A stretch of 64,000 nt of DNA from Archangium sp. (GCA_030681645.1 JAUXRX010000009.1:326918-390917); one strand, 5' to 3'; counted from the first letter of the stretch, positions 32,251 through 42,867 are shown. The notes: generated by a model not told the origin, from the sequence alone. Program-made: numbers and translations.

Positions 32251-35200
32251 TCAGCTCCGCGATGAACGCCGGCGCCGCGACAGCACCGCCAGCACGCCCA
32301 GCCCGAGCCCGAACAGCGACCCATCGAAGCTGCTGCACCCGCAGCTGACGCCGCCCGCGCCGCCGCCACCGCCGACGGGAGCCTCGCCGAGGGAACCCGA
32401 CCCACCATCGGCCACGCCCACCGTGTTGCTCGGAGGCGCGACGAAGGTGAAGCCGCCGGTCAGGGTCGAGGTCTGCGCGTCATCGTTGGTGAACACCACG
32501 TCGACGATGCCCGCCGCGTGCGCAGGCACCACCGCGCGCGCCAGCACGTTCGAGACGATGACCACGTCGGTGGCAGGAACGCCGCCGACCGTGATGGTCG
32601 CGCCGGCCGCGAAGCCCGTGCCGGTGAGGGTGAGCAGCGTGCCGCCCGCGATGGGCCCGCTGGGCGGCGCGACGCCCGTCAGGGTGGGCGCCCCGCGCGT
32701 GTAGGTGAAGCCGCCGGACAGCGTCGCGATCGCGCCGTCGGTGGAGACCTCGACGTCGACCGCGCCCGGCATGTGCGCCGGCGTCACCGCGTCGAGCTCG
32801 CTGCTGCTCACCAGGGACACGTTCGTCGCGGCCGTGCCGCCGAAGCGGACCGTGGTGCCGGCCCCGAAGCCGGACCCCGTGACCCGCACCAGCGTGCCAC
32901 CCGCGACGTCACCCGTGCCCGGCGCCGCCATGGTGACGGTGGGAGGCGCCACGAAGCGGTACGCGCGCGCGAGCGTGGCCGACTGCGAGTCGAGGCTCGT
33001 CACCCTCACCTCGACCACGCCGACGGCGTGGGCAGGCGTGAGCGCGGTGAGCTGCGTGGGCGAGACGACCGTGACGCCCGTCGCCCCGTCGGTGCCGAAG
33101 CGCACCTGGGTGCCCGCGCCGAAGCCCGTGCCGGTGAGCGTGACCACCGTCCCGCCGGCGGTCGTGCCGCTGATGGGCGAGACGGCCGTGAGCGTGGGCG
33201 CCGCGTCGTAGGTGAAGGCCCCGGCGAGGGTGGCGCGCTGCGTGTCGGGGTTGGTGAGCACCACGTCGACCGCGCCGGCCGCGCTGCCGTTGGTCACGGC
33301 GGTGGCCGTGGTCGCGCTGGTGACGGTGACGGCGAAGGCCGGCACGCCCCCCAGCTGCACCGAGGCGCCGGCCTGGAAGTCCGTGCCGGTGAGGGTGATG
33401 GTCGTGCCTCCGCCCACCGGGCCACGCGCCGGGCTCACCGAGGTGATCGCCGGCCCGGCCACGTAGCGGAAGCCGCCGGTGCGCGTGGCGAACTGCGCGT
33501 CGGGGTTGGTGATGCGCACGTCGGCGAGGCCACCCATGCCCGGCGGGGTGACGGCGGTCACCTGCGTGAGGCTGAGCCGGCTGACGCCGGTCGCCGGGTT
33601 GCCGCCGATGGTGACCGTGGGCGCGGGCTGGAAGCCCGTGCCGGTGATGGTGATGATCGTGCCACCCGCGGCGAAGCCCACCGCCGGCGTGATGGTGGTG
33701 ATGGTGGGCGCCGGGTAGTTGTAGGTGAAGGCACCCGGCGAGACCGTCTGCTGCGTGTCGGTGTTGACGACGGTGACGCTGACGGCGCCGTCCACCAGCG
33801 CCGGGGGGGTGGTGACGGTGAGCGAGCTGCCGCCCGGGTCGACCACCACGTTGGTGCCCGCGTTCGCGCCGAAGCGCACCGCCGCGCCCGCGCGGAAGGC
33901 CGTGCCGGCGATGGTCACCGTGAGGCCGCCGGCGGTGAAGCCCGTGTTGGGCGTGACCGAGGTGATGGTGGGCGGGGCGAGGTAGGTGAAGACGTCGGCC
34001 CGCGAGCCCTCGAGCGCGTCGACGGGGTTGCGCACCGTGAGGCTCGCCAGCCCCGCCGCGTGCGCGGGCGTGGTGGCCCTCAGCAGCGTCGAGTTGACGA
34101 CCACCACGTTGGTGGCCTGCTGGGGCGCGCCGCCCACGCTCAGCCGAACCTCGGCCCCCGTCTTGAAGAGCAGGCCGTTGACGGTGATGACCGTGCCCCC
34201 CGCGGTGGGGCCCGAGACCGGCGTCACCGAGGTGACGGTGGGCGGCCCGGCGGGCGCGAAGTAGAGGAAGCCGCCCGCGAGCGTCGCGGTCTGGCCTCCG
34301 GCGTTGCTCACCACCACGTCGACGGCGCCTTCGAGGCCCGGGGGCGTGAGCACCTCGAGGGTGGTGGCGGTGCGGCTGACCACCGCCGCGGCCCCGCCGC
34401 CGATGGTCACCGCGGCGAGCGCGGCGAAGTTCGAGCCGGTGAGCGTCACCGTGGTGCCGCCCGACACCGTGCCCGTCGCGGGGGTCAACGAGCTGAGCGC
34501 GGGCGCGCCGATGCCACCGCCGGTGGTGCAGTCCTTCGAGATCGACAGCACGTACTGGCCGGTGCCGGTCGCCGACGTGCGGCCGACCCGCGCGAAGAAC
34601 GCGCCGCCCACCCGCACCCGGTACACCAGGGTCTCCGAGGGCAGGGCAGGCGAGGTCGAGTTGAGTGCCCCGGTGGCGACGGTGTTGTTGACCGTCGTGC
34701 CCGAGTCGTTGACCGAGACCAGCACCGCGCCGGTCGCGTCGAGGAGCTGCAGGGTGTGGTTTCCCGTCGCCGTCGAGCCCGAGCGCGAGGGCTGCGAGTC
34801 GAGGGCCAGGAACAACAGGTCGCCCACGCGCGCGTCGAAGGCGAAGAGATCGACGTCGGCCGTGGTGGCGACCTCGCCGCTGAAGTAGTTCGACGTGCCG
34901 CCGCCGGCCGTCGCCAGCGTGTCGTTGGGCTCGCTCTCAGCGGCCGGCGTGCCCGGCTGAATCACCGAGTACAGGCGGTAGGGCTCGCGCGCCGTGGTGG
35001 CCGAGAAGTAGTTGACCCGCAGGTAGGCCGGGAGGTTCGGCAGCGGCGTGCCGGCGATCGCGCCCGAGCTGCCGCCGAAGTTGAGGTCGGCGTTGAGGTC
35101 GTCGTACTCGAGGGTGTCGGTGTCGCTGGTGACCCTCAGATCGAAGTCGTTCGAGGCGCTGCCCGCGTTGCCCGCCGAGGCGGCCTCGAGGAGGGCGTAA

Positions 35201-36339
35201 ACGCGCGCGCCCGCCTGGTTGGTGCCCAGCGAGAAGAAGTCGACCTCGCCGTTGGTCGCGATGCGGCCGGTGACGGGACACGCCAGGGGCGCGGCCGTGG
35301 CGACGGTGTCGTTGGGTTCCACCTCAGCGGTGCAGGCGGTCACTTCGAGCTCGTAGCTGGTGCCCGCGGTGCTCAGCGCGGTCTCGTCAGCCCAGATGAA
35401 GTAGGGCGTGGCGCTGGTGAGCGGCAGGCAGATCAGCTCTTCGGCCGCGGTGGTGGTGCCGCCGCTGCGGTTCGAGGCGGCGATGCACTGGGGCGGCGCG
35501 TAGATCTGCGGCGGCGTCATCGCGGGAACGCAGCTGTCCGTCATGTAGAGGACCGAGTTCACCGAGGCGGGGTTGAAGCCCAGGCGCACACTGTAGGTGC
35601 CGGTCGCCGGCGGGGTGAAGCTGAAGACCACGTCGCGGCCCGGCGAGGTGTTGTTGGCCGCCGTGGTGCTGTGGCCCAGGCCCGTGAAGCAGGTCGGCCC
35701 TGCACCCCCGTCGAGGATGCCCCCGAGCTGCGAGTCGTTGTTGGTGAGCCCGTTGGTGGAGAAGGCCAGCGGGGTGTTCAGCACCAGCGACGGCACGCCC
35801 GCGCCGCAGCGATCGTTGGCCGGGGGCAGGAGCGGGCGCACGGTCAGCGCGGTGACCAACGTCGGGTCGAGCGTGACCGTCGAGAACACGGCCACCTGCA
35901 CGTAGTAGGTGGTGCCCGCCGTCAGCGCGAGGCTGATGGCCGAGGCGTCGAAGGTGCCGCAGCCGGCGGTGTCGTTGCAGCCGGTGGTCGAGGTGCCCAC
36001 CGCCGTCAGCCCCGCGCAGGTGCCCGAGTAGAGCTGGAGCACCGTGTCGTAGTTGGTGACCGCCCCGCAGGTCTCGATCACGTAGGTGCCGTTCGAGGGC
36101 ACGGTGAAGGTGTACCAGACGCTGTTGTTCACCGACGTGGCGGCGCAGGTGAAGGCCGTCTCCACTGCCGCTGCGGTGAGATCGATGCGCGTCGCGGTCG
36201 TCGAAGTGGCGGGGCCGCCGCTCACGTCGAGCGGCTCGGCGTTCGCGCACGCGTCGTTGACCGGCTGTGCTGCCGCCGAGCCTGCCACCACCGCCGCCAC
36301 CACCACCAAGCCCCGAAACAGAGAAGAGAAGCTGGACAT
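32251..36339 (-). CDS. TIG/IPT-repeat surface protein with MYXO-CTERM-like tail
   Basis: This is a 1362-residue exported protein. A signal peptide (LVVVAAVVAGSAAA) precedes a PPC-like region (about 25-140, with NDACANAEPLD and YVIETCG) and a second similar block up to about 590. Eight tandem IPT/TIG immunoglobulin-like repeats follow, each with the pattern SPxxGxxxGGTxVTxTGxxF (for example TPATGTVSGGTTVTLTG). The end is a glycine linker, CGCSS, a hydrophobic helix (LFGLGLGVLAVL) and RRRR, which fits the MYXO-CTERM signal processed by myxosortase for surface display. It is the last gene of a four-gene operon with three Ig/nidogen-like lipoproteins, 19 bp after the previous stop. It is probably a long stalk or adhesin. 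Confidence 0.85.
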   Translation of the reverse strand: MSSFSSLFRGLVVVAAVVAGSAAAQPVNDACANAEPLDVSGGPATSTTATRIDLTAAAVETAFTCAATSVNNSVWYTFTVPSNGTYVIETCGAVTNYDTVLQLYSGTCAGLTAVGTSTTGCNDTAGCGTFDASAISLALTAGTTYYVQVAVFSTVTLDPTLVTALTVRPLLPPANDRCGAGVPSLVLNTPLAFSTNGLTNNDSQLGGILDGGAGPTCFTGLGHSTTAANNTSPGRDVVFSFTPPATGTYSVRLGFNPASVNSVLYMTDSCVPAMTPPQIYAPPQCIAASNRSGGTTTAAEELICLPLTSATPYFIWADETALSTAGTSYELEVTACTAEVEPNDTVATAAPLACPVTGRIATNGEVDFFSLGTNQAGARVYALLEAASAGNAGSASNDFDLRVTSDTDTLEYDDLNADLNFGGSSGAIAGTPLPNLPAYLRVNYFSATTAREPYRLYSVIQPGTPAAESEPNDTLATAGGGTSNYFSGEVATTADVDLFAFDARVGDLLFLALDSQPSRSGSTATGNHTLQLLDATGAVLVSVNDSGTTVNNTVATGALNSTSPALPSETLVYRVRVGGAFFARVGRTSATGTGQYVLSISKDCTTGGGIGAPALSSLTPATGTVSGGTTVTLTGSNFAALAAVTIGGGAAAVVSRTATTLEVLTPPGLEGAVDVVVSNAGGQTATLAGGFLYFAPAGPPTVTSVTPVSGPTAGGTVITVNGLLFKTGAEVRLSVGGAPQQATNVVVVNSTLLRATTPAHAAGLASLTVRNPVDALEGSRADVFTYLAPPTITSVTPNTGFTAGGLTVTIAGTAFRAGAAVRFGANAGTNVVVDPGGSSLTVTTPPALVDGAVSVTVVNTDTQQTVSPGAFTYNYPAPTITTITPAVGFAAGGTIITITGTGFQPAPTVTIGGNPATGVSRLSLTQVTAVTPPGMGGLADVRITNPDAQFATRTGGFRYVAGPAITSVSPARGPVGGGTTITLTGTDFQAGASVQLGGVPAFAVTVTSATTATAVTNGSAAGAVDVVLTNPDTQRATLAGAFTYDAAPTLTAVSPISGTTAGGTVVTLTGTGFGAGTQVRFGTDGATGVTVVSPTQLTALTPAHAVGVVEVRVTSLDSQSATLARAYRFVAPPTVTMAAPGTGDVAGGTLVRVTGSGFGAGTTVRFGGTAATNVSLVSSSELDAVTPAHMPGAVDVEVSTDGAIATLSGGFTYTRGAPTLTGVAPPSGPIAGGTLLTLTGTGFAAGATITVGGVPATDVVIVSNVLARAVVPAHAAGIVDVVFTNDDAQTSTLTGGFTFVAPPSNTVGVADGGSGSLGEAPVGGGGGAGGVSCGCSSFDGSLFGLGLGVLAVLSRRRRSSRS

Positions 36340-36358
36340 GTGAGACCTCGAAACGGAA

Positions 36359-39300
36359 TTAGCGGGGAACGAAGCGGAACGCCGTGTTCGGGCGGATCAG
36401 CTGCTGGTTGATGGAGATGACGAGCGCCTGCGTGCCGGCCGGGTTCTCCAGCCACGCCGTGGCTGAGGTGCCGGCGGCGTAGTTGCTGGTCGAGCCCGAG
36501 ACCATCGAGCCGTAGTGGTACTCGATGACGCCGCTCTCGAAGAGCTTGAGCTCGAAGTTCATGTTGTCGGCCGGCGAGGTGAGCCAGTAGCTGAAGGCCT
36601 TCCACTGGAAGACCCAGTGCTGCTGCGGCGTGGCCGGGTCTTCGTTGGCGGCGAAGTGCTTCCAGTACATCTCGCTGTCGGGGTTCGGGCTGTCGAGGTC
36701 GTCCCAGAAGACGGCCACCGAGCCCGCGTTGGTCGCGCTCGCCAGCGTCCTGTTCGACCAGGCGCTGACCGCGACCGTGCCCCACATGAGGTAGCCGTTG
36801 CCCATCATGGTCACCTGCGGGCGGGCCACGCCGAACGCCACGGGCGCCGGGTCGCCCACGTTGGGCGCGAGGTTGATGGGCGCGGGGTACTCCGTCGCCG
36901 CCACGCCGTTGAGCAGGGGCGTGCCGGCGTCGCTGATGTCGACGAACTTCGAGGGAATGACCTGGAGCGAGTAGGCGAAGCCGCAGCCGGGATCGCTGCC
37001 GGGCGTGCCGAGCTGCGCGGGCGTCTGCGAGCCGTAAGGGGTGGTGGCGAGGCAGGCCTGCAGGCCCGGTGTACCGCTGGTGCCGACGATCGGCCCCGGG
37101 TCGACGTTGATGCCCTGGCCGCGGCCGCCGTCTGCCGGGCCGGTGTAGGTGAAGCCCGCGCCCGCGTCGGCGGTGCCGATGGTGAAGCTGCCCGCGTCCT
37201 GCGAGAGGAAGAAGCCCGAGGCCCCCCACGCCAGCGAGACGCCCGCGTCGTCGTTCTCCGCTGGATCGGTCGAGACCCCGATGACGGTGGCCACGTTGGG
37301 CTGCAGCATGAAGCCGCCCGGCACGAAGAAGGTGGGGGCGTTCGGTGCGCGCAGCTCCCAGCCCGAGAGATCGAGCGCGGCGGGGGTGCGGTTGATCACC
37401 TCGAGGTACTGGCCGTTGGGCACCGCCGCGTGCGTGCGGAACATGAGCTCGGTCAGCCCGATGTCGTTGGGAATCAGGTACGCGCCGGCCTGCTGGGTGA
37501 CGAGCGAGTACACGTCACCCACCTTCACGTAGCCGCCCAGGCTCGAGCCCCTGGCCACGCGCACCTCCGCCGGAGGCGCGACGGGGCTGAAGAAGTAGAG
37601 CGCCGAGTTGCCCGCAGGCGCCGGCACCGAGCGCACCCCCACCAGCCGCGTGTCATCCTGCACGCCGATGGTGAACGAGGTGTAGCCGCTCGCCAGCGTC
37701 ATGGTGGCGTAGCGGAACGACACCATGCCGTGCTGGTGGACCTGGGCCTGGAACGTCACCTCGGTGGCCGCGTTGGTGCCGACCTGCATCCGGTTCCACT
37801 GCACGAAGAGCGACTGATCAGGCGCCTCGCCCACCACCTGCACGTAGACGCCGGAATTGGCGGTGAAGGTGAGGTCGTCCCAGAAGGGCGCGATGAGCCC
37901 GGCAGGGCCGGTGGTGCTCGGCAGCGTGGCGGCGTTGGTGGCCGTGACCACCAGCGGCGCGCCCCACGCGAGCCAGCCGGCGCGCGAGACGGTGAGCGGT
38001 CCGCTGCGGCGCTGGCCGCCGACGAACGCGGTGAAGGGCAGGGTGACCGAGGTGACCTCGGAGCCCGTCTCGAGCACGCGGGTGCCGGTGCCGCTGATGT
38101 CGCGGAAGTCGGCCTGCGTGGCGGGGAGCACCTGGTTGTGCGCGAAGCCGTAGAGCAGCGCGCCGGGCGCCGCCGTGGTGACCTGCACGTTCTGGCCGCT
38201 GATCGCGGTGGGCGGGAACTGCGTCACCGTGGGCGTCGCGCCCGTCACCGTCACCGCCGCCGTCGCCGTCACCGCCGGGTTGCCCAGGGTGTTGTCCGCG
38301 GAGAGCGTGAAGGTGGTGCTCACGTCGGGGTACACGGTCGCAGTGCCGTTCTCGGCGGCCTGGCCCGTCACCGAGAACACCACCTGGCCCAGCGAGTCGA
38401 CGATGCGGGCGCGCCGCGCCTCGGTGCTCGCGAAGGTGAGGGTGACCGGCTGGCCGACGGCGACGGTGGCAGGGCTCGCGGTGAGCGTGGCCGCGGTGGG
38501 AACACCGACCGAGTCGACCTGGGCGACGCGGCTGACCCGCCCGCCGCGCGCGTTGGTGGCGATCACCTCGACCGAGAAGTCGGCCATGGGCGAGACGAAG
38601 GCGAAGATGCCCACCGCCGCGGTCTGCCGCGAGGGCGTCTGGTGCACGGTGACGCCGTCGAGCTTGAGCTCGACCTGGTCGGCGGCGCGGGTCTCCCAGC
38701 GCACCGAGTAGCTGGCGCCGGCTGAGGCGAACGCAGGCGCGTCGAGGCGGGTGATGGCCAGCCCCGTGCCCACGAACACCTCGAGGGTGCGGGTGAAGCG
38801 CGTGGTGCCCTTCACCGCCGCCACTTCATAGGTGATGACGCCGTCGTTCGGCGTGGGGGGCACCACGTCGGCGAACGTGCCCGACTGGATCTGCGCGGGC
38901 GTGGTGGCCTCGAACAGCTGGCCCCGCCCGTTCGCGCTCACCACCACCCGGTCGGCGCCTGCGGCGGTCCAGGACAGGGTGACGGTGTCGGAGACCTCGG
39001 CCGCGCGCGGGCTGGCGTCAGCGCTGAGCACCGCCGGCTGCACCACGACGTTGACCGTCTTCGTCACGCCGTCGGCGGTGAGCGTGTAGGTGGTGTCGAA
39101 CGCGGGCGACACGGTGACCGCGCCGCTGGTGCGCTGGCCGGCGATGTCGACCATCTGGGTGCCGGCGGTGAGCGTGACCAGGCTCGCGCCCGGCGCCGTC
39201 CACGCCAGCGTGGTGCTCGCGCCGCCGGCGATGACCGGGGGCAGCGCCTGGAAGGAGAGCTCGCCCACCACCTGGCCCGAGAGCCCGACCGAGACCGCGC

Positions 39301-39622
39301 GCGCGTCAGAGCCGCCCGGCCCGCGCGCCACGAGCACGAAGAGCGACGCCGCGTCGATGGTGGCCACGAAGGTGCCTTCGAGGGTGGTGGTGGGTACGGC
39401 GAGCGCGCCGCCTGACGCCTCGCGCAGCTCGATGCTGGTGGCGTTGGCCGTCTTCCAGCTCAACGTCACGGTGTCACCCGGCGCCACCTGGGCGGCCGAG
39501 GCGGTGAACGTCTCCACCGACGGGGGCGGGGGCACCACGGTGGCGGGCTTCTCGATGCGGCAGCCCGAGAGCGCCACGACGGCGAGCAGCGAAGAGAACT
39601 TCAGCGTGTGGAGAGTGCGCAT
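36359..39622 (-). CDS. Ig-like/nidogen-like/LTD lipoprotein, paralogue C
   Basis: The 1087-residue lipoprotein has lipobox ALSGC. Three to five Ig-like domains occupy about 35-500 (VAPGDTVTLSWKTANATSIEL, VAVGQPVTLTFAST). A nidogen-like module follows (GLIAPFWDDLTF, HQHGMVSFRYATM, SFTIGVQDD). Next comes a lamin-tail domain (ELMFRTHAAVPNGQYLEVIN, LDLSGWEL), then a second nidogen-like module (VAVFWDDLD, VFQWKAFSYW, GVIEYHYGSM) ending in FRFVPR. Lamin-tail domains in bacterial secreted proteins often sit on nucleases or surface proteins. The ATG at 39622 is chosen, with GGTGA upstream; GTG at 39631 overlaps the previous stop (GTGA). The ligand is unknown. The first nidogen-like block lies near residues 505-690. 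Confidence 0.8.
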   Translation of the reverse strand: MRTLHTLKFSSLLAVVALSGCRIEKPATVVPPPPSVETFTASAAQVAPGDTVTLSWKTANATSIELREASGGALAVPTTTLEGTFVATIDAASLFVLVARGPGGSDARAVSVGLSGQVVGELSFQALPPVIAGGASTTLAWTAPGASLVTLTAGTQMVDIAGQRTSGAVTVSPAFDTTYTLTADGVTKTVNVVVQPAVLSADASPRAAEVSDTVTLSWTAAGADRVVVSANGRGQLFEATTPAQIQSGTFADVVPPTPNDGVITYEVAAVKGTTRFTRTLEVFVGTGLAITRLDAPAFASAGASYSVRWETRAADQVELKLDGVTVHQTPSRQTAAVGIFAFVSPMADFSVEVIATNARGGRVSRVAQVDSVGVPTAATLTASPATVAVGQPVTLTFASTEARRARIVDSLGQVVFSVTGQAAENGTATVYPDVSTTFTLSADNTLGNPAVTATAAVTVTGATPTVTQFPPTAISGQNVQVTTAAPGALLYGFAHNQVLPATQADFRDISGTGTRVLETGSEVTSVTLPFTAFVGGQRRSGPLTVSRAGWLAWGAPLVVTATNAATLPSTTGPAGLIAPFWDDLTFTANSGVYVQVVGEAPDQSLFVQWNRMQVGTNAATEVTFQAQVHQHGMVSFRYATMTLASGYTSFTIGVQDDTRLVGVRSVPAPAGNSALYFFSPVAPPAEVRVARGSSLGGYVKVGDVYSLVTQQAGAYLIPNDIGLTELMFRTHAAVPNGQYLEVINRTPAALDLSGWELRAPNAPTFFVPGGFMLQPNVATVIGVSTDPAENDDAGVSLAWGASGFFLSQDAGSFTIGTADAGAGFTYTGPADGGRGQGINVDPGPIVGTSGTPGLQACLATTPYGSQTPAQLGTPGSDPGCGFAYSLQVIPSKFVDISDAGTPLLNGVAATEYPAPINLAPNVGDPAPVAFGVARPQVTMMGNGYLMWGTVAVSAWSNRTLASATNAGSVAVFWDDLDSPNPDSEMYWKHFAANEDPATPQQHWVFQWKAFSYWLTSPADNMNFELKLFESGVIEYHYGSMVSGSTSNYAAGTSATAWLENPAGTQALVISINQQLIRPNTAFRFVPR

Positions 39623-39627
39623 GTCGA

Positions 39628-42600
39628 TCACCGGGGAACGAAGCGGAAGGCCGAGCGGGGCGAGATGCCCGGGTTGCTCGATTGAGCGTTGACGGTGAGC
39701 GCCTGGGTACCCGCGGCGTTCTCCAGCCAGGTGACGGTGCCGATGCCCGACCCGTACTGAGACGAGCTGGTGCTGAGCATGGTGTCGTAGTGGTACTCGA
39801 TCACCCCGTCGTCGAAGAACTTCACCTGGAAGTTGTAGTCGTCACGGATGACCGTGCTCGTCGTGTAGTAGCTGAAGTGGTGCCACTGGATGATCCAGTG
39901 CGGCGCGCTCGCGAAGGGGTCTTCTCCGGCCCCCACCCGCCTCGAGTAGATCTGCGCGCCGGGGATGAGGGTGTTGCCGATGAGGTCGCGCGCGAACACC
40001 GCCGCCACCAGGTTGCTGTCGGTGGTCGAGGGCGTGGTCGACGAGATGTAGTTCGTGTCAGACGCCAGGGTGGCGTCGAAGGTGACGAAGCCGTTGGTGC
40101 TCACCTGCACCGAGCTGCGAGGCGTCCCGAAGAAGGGAATGGGGTTCGCGCCCAGGTTCACCGCGGCGATCGAGTCGTCGAAGTCGCTCACCACCAACGG
40201 CGTACCGGCGTCCGAGATGTCGAAGTAGCCCGGCGTGGCGCTGGCCAGTACGTAGGGGAAGCTGCAGCCCGTATCGAGGCCCGGCGTGCCCTTCTGCGGC
40301 GTGCTCTGCCCACCGAAGGTGGCGGTGGCCGCGCAGCGCCCGGCGCCGGAGCCCGTGTTGTAGCGGTACGGGCCCAGGTCGTTCACCAGCGCGGTGCCGG
40401 CGTCGGCCAACGCCAGCGAGAGCGAGCCGTGGGGCCCGCCGCGGTTGAGGGTGAGCGCGGTCTCGCCGGACAGGTCGAAGTTGGCGATCGCCACCTGCAC
40501 GCCCGCGTCGTCGTTGAGCGCCGGGTCCGTCGACGCGCCCACCACCAGCAGGCCGCGCGCGGGCACGGTGCCGCTGAGCGCGAGCGCCCCGCCGTCCGCG
40601 AGCGAGAAGGTCCACCCGGTGAGGTCGAGCGCGGTGTCGCGCGCGTTGCGCAGCTCGGCCCACTGGCCGGGCACGCCCACCGTGGAAGCCGGCAGCGCCT
40701 CGTTGATGATCAGCTCGTCCGGGCTCACCACCGTGGCCAGGTTCGACGAGAGCCGCAGCAGCTGGCCCCCGCCCAGGTCGAGGTGGCCGGCGATGGGGCC
40801 CTGGGCCTGCACGCGCAGCAGCACCGGGCTGGGGCGCGGGCCGAAGAAGGTGAAGCCCTGTCCGACCACCGCGGCGGGGCCGATCACCACCTGGTCCTTG
40901 CGCACGCCGGTGATGCCCACGCGCCCGGCGGCGGTGGTGGGCAGCGCGCTGTACTCGAAGTCGATCTGCCCGCTCGCGGCGATCTTCGCCTGGAAGTTGG
41001 CGGTCGAGGTGACCCACTGGACGATCAACGTCTGCACGCCGGCCACCGTCTTCACCTGCCAGAAGACGCCGCCGCTGAGCGTGAGCGATTCCCAGTAGGG
41101 CGCGATGGAGAGCGGCTCGAGCTTCGTGCTCGGCAGCGCCTCGTCGACCGTGTTCTGGCCGTTGGCGTAGCCGAAGGTGAGCGTGCCGTTGCGGGTGACG
41201 GTGATCTTCTCGCCCACCGCGCGCCCGAAGAGGATGGTGCGGAACGAGGTGTCGATGCTCGCCACGATGTTGCCGGTGGCCGCGAAGGTGAGCTTGGTGC
41301 CCGTCAGCGCGATGTTGTCGAAGCCGGTCGAGGCGGCGCGCACGTCGACGCCGTCATGCCCGAGCCCGACGATCGACGGCGTGCTGCCCGGCAGGGTCCA
41401 CGACACGTTCACGTTCTGGCCCACCCTCAGCGCGCCCGTCTCGGCGACGGCGAGCGTGACGGGGTTGGTGACGGTGATCATCGCGGTGGCGGTGGCCCGG
41501 TCGCCGAGCGTGTTGTCGACTTCGATGGTGTAGGTGGTGTCGCCATTGGGCAGCACGATGGCCGTGCCGGTGTCCTGCACGCCGGTGGCGCCGAAGACCG
41601 AGCCGAAGCCCGCCTCGAGGATCGCCACGTTGCGAATGTGTTCACCCGACCACGAGAGGGTGACGGGGGCCCCGCCGGCCACCGACATGGGCGTGGCGGT
41701 GAGCGTCACGGTGGGAATGCCGACCACGTCGACGGTCTTGCTCGCGCTCGCCTCGCCGCCGCGGCTGTTGCGCGCGTGCAGGGTGTAGACGACGTCGGCG
41801 GGGGGCGTGGGCACCTGCAGCGTGCCGGCGGCCGCGAGGGCCTGGGTGGGGGCGCGGTAGATCTCGACGCCGTCGGCGGCGATCGAGACCTGGTCGGCCT
41901 CGCGCGTGGTCCACGCGAGCGAGACCACGCCGCCGTCGACCGAGCGGGCATAGGGGGGCGCGGTGAAGGTGACGACCGCCGGGTTTCCGGCGACGGACAC
42001 GATCACCGAATCGGTGAGCGTGGTGCCTGCGCCGGTGACGGTGATTTCGTAGGCGAAGAGCTGGCCGGGGTCGACCTGCGCCGGGAGGGTGTCGGCGAAG
42101 GAGCCCGAGGCGACGCGCATGGCGTCCATCTCGTCGACCAGGGTGCCGCGCCCGGGGGCGGTCAGCTGCACGCGGGTGGCGTTGGCGGTGCTCCACGAGA
42201 GCGTGATCATGCTGCCTGCGTCAGCCGAGAGGCTCGAGGCGCTGAAGGACAACAGGGTGGGCCGCACGGTGACGGTGGTGGTGGCCGAGCGCACGCCGGC
42301 GGTGAGGGTGTAGGTGGTGTTCGCGGCAGGGGTGACGGTGACCGAGCCCGACGCGGCCTGGCCCATCACGTCGATGGCGCCGCCCGGGGTGGCGGTGAGG
42401 GTGACCGCGGTCGCGCCCGGCGCAGACCAGGCCAGGGTGACCGACTCGCCCGCGCCGATGGTGTCGGGGAGCGCGGTGAAGAGGATGTCGCCGGCCGCCG
42501 CGCCGACGCGCACCGAGACGACGGCGGTGTCCGAGACGCCTCGTGCGTTGCGCGCGGTCAACACGAAGAGCGAGTCGTCGGTGATGGCCACGTCGACCTC

Positions 42601-42852
42601 TCCGCTGTTGCCGGAGACGCCGGACACCGAGCCCAGCTTGAGCTCGTCGATCTTCACCGAGGTGGCGTTCTCCACGCTCCAGGTGAGCTTGACGGTGGTG
42701 CCGACGGGCACCAGTGACTGGGACGCGGTGAACGAGCTGACGGCAGGCGCCGGCTCGAGCGGATCGGGGTCAGGCACCTTTGGGCAGGCGATGAACAGCG
42801 AGGTGAGCAGCGCGCCGAGGCCGAGGCGGGAGAGCAGGGAAGTGGTCTTCAT
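39628..42852 (-). CDS. Ig-like/nidogen-like/LTD lipoprotein, paralogue B
   Basis: The 1074-residue lipoprotein has lipobox LFIAC and the same domain order as its neighbours. Ig-like repeats (VPVGTTVKLTWSVENATSVKI, VAGGAPVTLSWSG) are followed by a nidogen-like block (SIAPYWESLTLSGGVFWQV, GQIDFEYSAL, RVGITG). Then a lamin-tail domain (ELIINEALPAS, WAELRNARDTALDLTGWTF) and a second nidogen-like block (NLVAAVFARDL, WIIQWHHFSYY, GVIEYHYDTM) lead to the end SAFRFVPR. The near-identical C-terminus shows it arose by duplication with paralogue C. The ATG at 42852 starts the signal; GTG at 42864 is possible. It lies 15 bp after paralogue A. Confidence 0.8.
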   Translation of the reverse strand: MKTTSLLSRLGLGALLTSLFIACPKVPDPDPLEPAPAVSSFTASQSLVPVGTTVKLTWSVENATSVKIDELKLGSVSGVSGNSGEVDVAITDDSLFVLTARNARGVSDTAVVSVRVGAAAGDILFTALPDTIGAGESVTLAWSAPGATAVTLTATPGGAIDVMGQAASGSVTVTPAANTTYTLTAGVRSATTTVTVRPTLLSFSASSLSADAGSMITLSWSTANATRVQLTAPGRGTLVDEMDAMRVASGSFADTLPAQVDPGQLFAYEITVTGAGTTLTDSVIVSVAGNPAVVTFTAPPYARSVDGGVVSLAWTTREADQVSIAADGVEIYRAPTQALAAAGTLQVPTPPADVVYTLHARNSRGGEASASKTVDVVGIPTVTLTATPMSVAGGAPVTLSWSGEHIRNVAILEAGFGSVFGATGVQDTGTAIVLPNGDTTYTIEVDNTLGDRATATAMITVTNPVTLAVAETGALRVGQNVNVSWTLPGSTPSIVGLGHDGVDVRAASTGFDNIALTGTKLTFAATGNIVASIDTSFRTILFGRAVGEKITVTRNGTLTFGYANGQNTVDEALPSTKLEPLSIAPYWESLTLSGGVFWQVKTVAGVQTLIVQWVTSTANFQAKIAASGQIDFEYSALPTTAAGRVGITGVRKDQVVIGPAAVVGQGFTFFGPRPSPVLLRVQAQGPIAGHLDLGGGQLLRLSSNLATVVSPDELIINEALPASTVGVPGQWAELRNARDTALDLTGWTFSLADGGALALSGTVPARGLLVVGASTDPALNDDAGVQVAIANFDLSGETALTLNRGGPHGSLSLALADAGTALVNDLGPYRYNTGSGAGRCAATATFGGQSTPQKGTPGLDTGCSFPYVLASATPGYFDISDAGTPLVVSDFDDSIAAVNLGANPIPFFGTPRSSVQVSTNGFVTFDATLASDTNYISSTTPSTTDSNLVAAVFARDLIGNTLIPGAQIYSRRVGAGEDPFASAPHWIIQWHHFSYYTTSTVIRDDYNFQVKFFDDGVIEYHYDTMLSTSSSQYGSGIGTVTWLENAAGTQALTVNAQSSNPGISPRSAFRFVPR

Positions 42853-42867
42853 GTGCGTGTCCACGAC

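Noticed and set aside
32518..36411. A 1297-codon open frame on the plus strand opposite the TIG-repeat gene, and similar long plus-strand frames at 1245-3032, 36515-38725, 39682-42717 and 44221-46278.
   Set aside because: They are Arg/Gly/Ala/His-rich with no domain pattern. They are by-products of strong GC bias at third positions of the real minus-strand genes.
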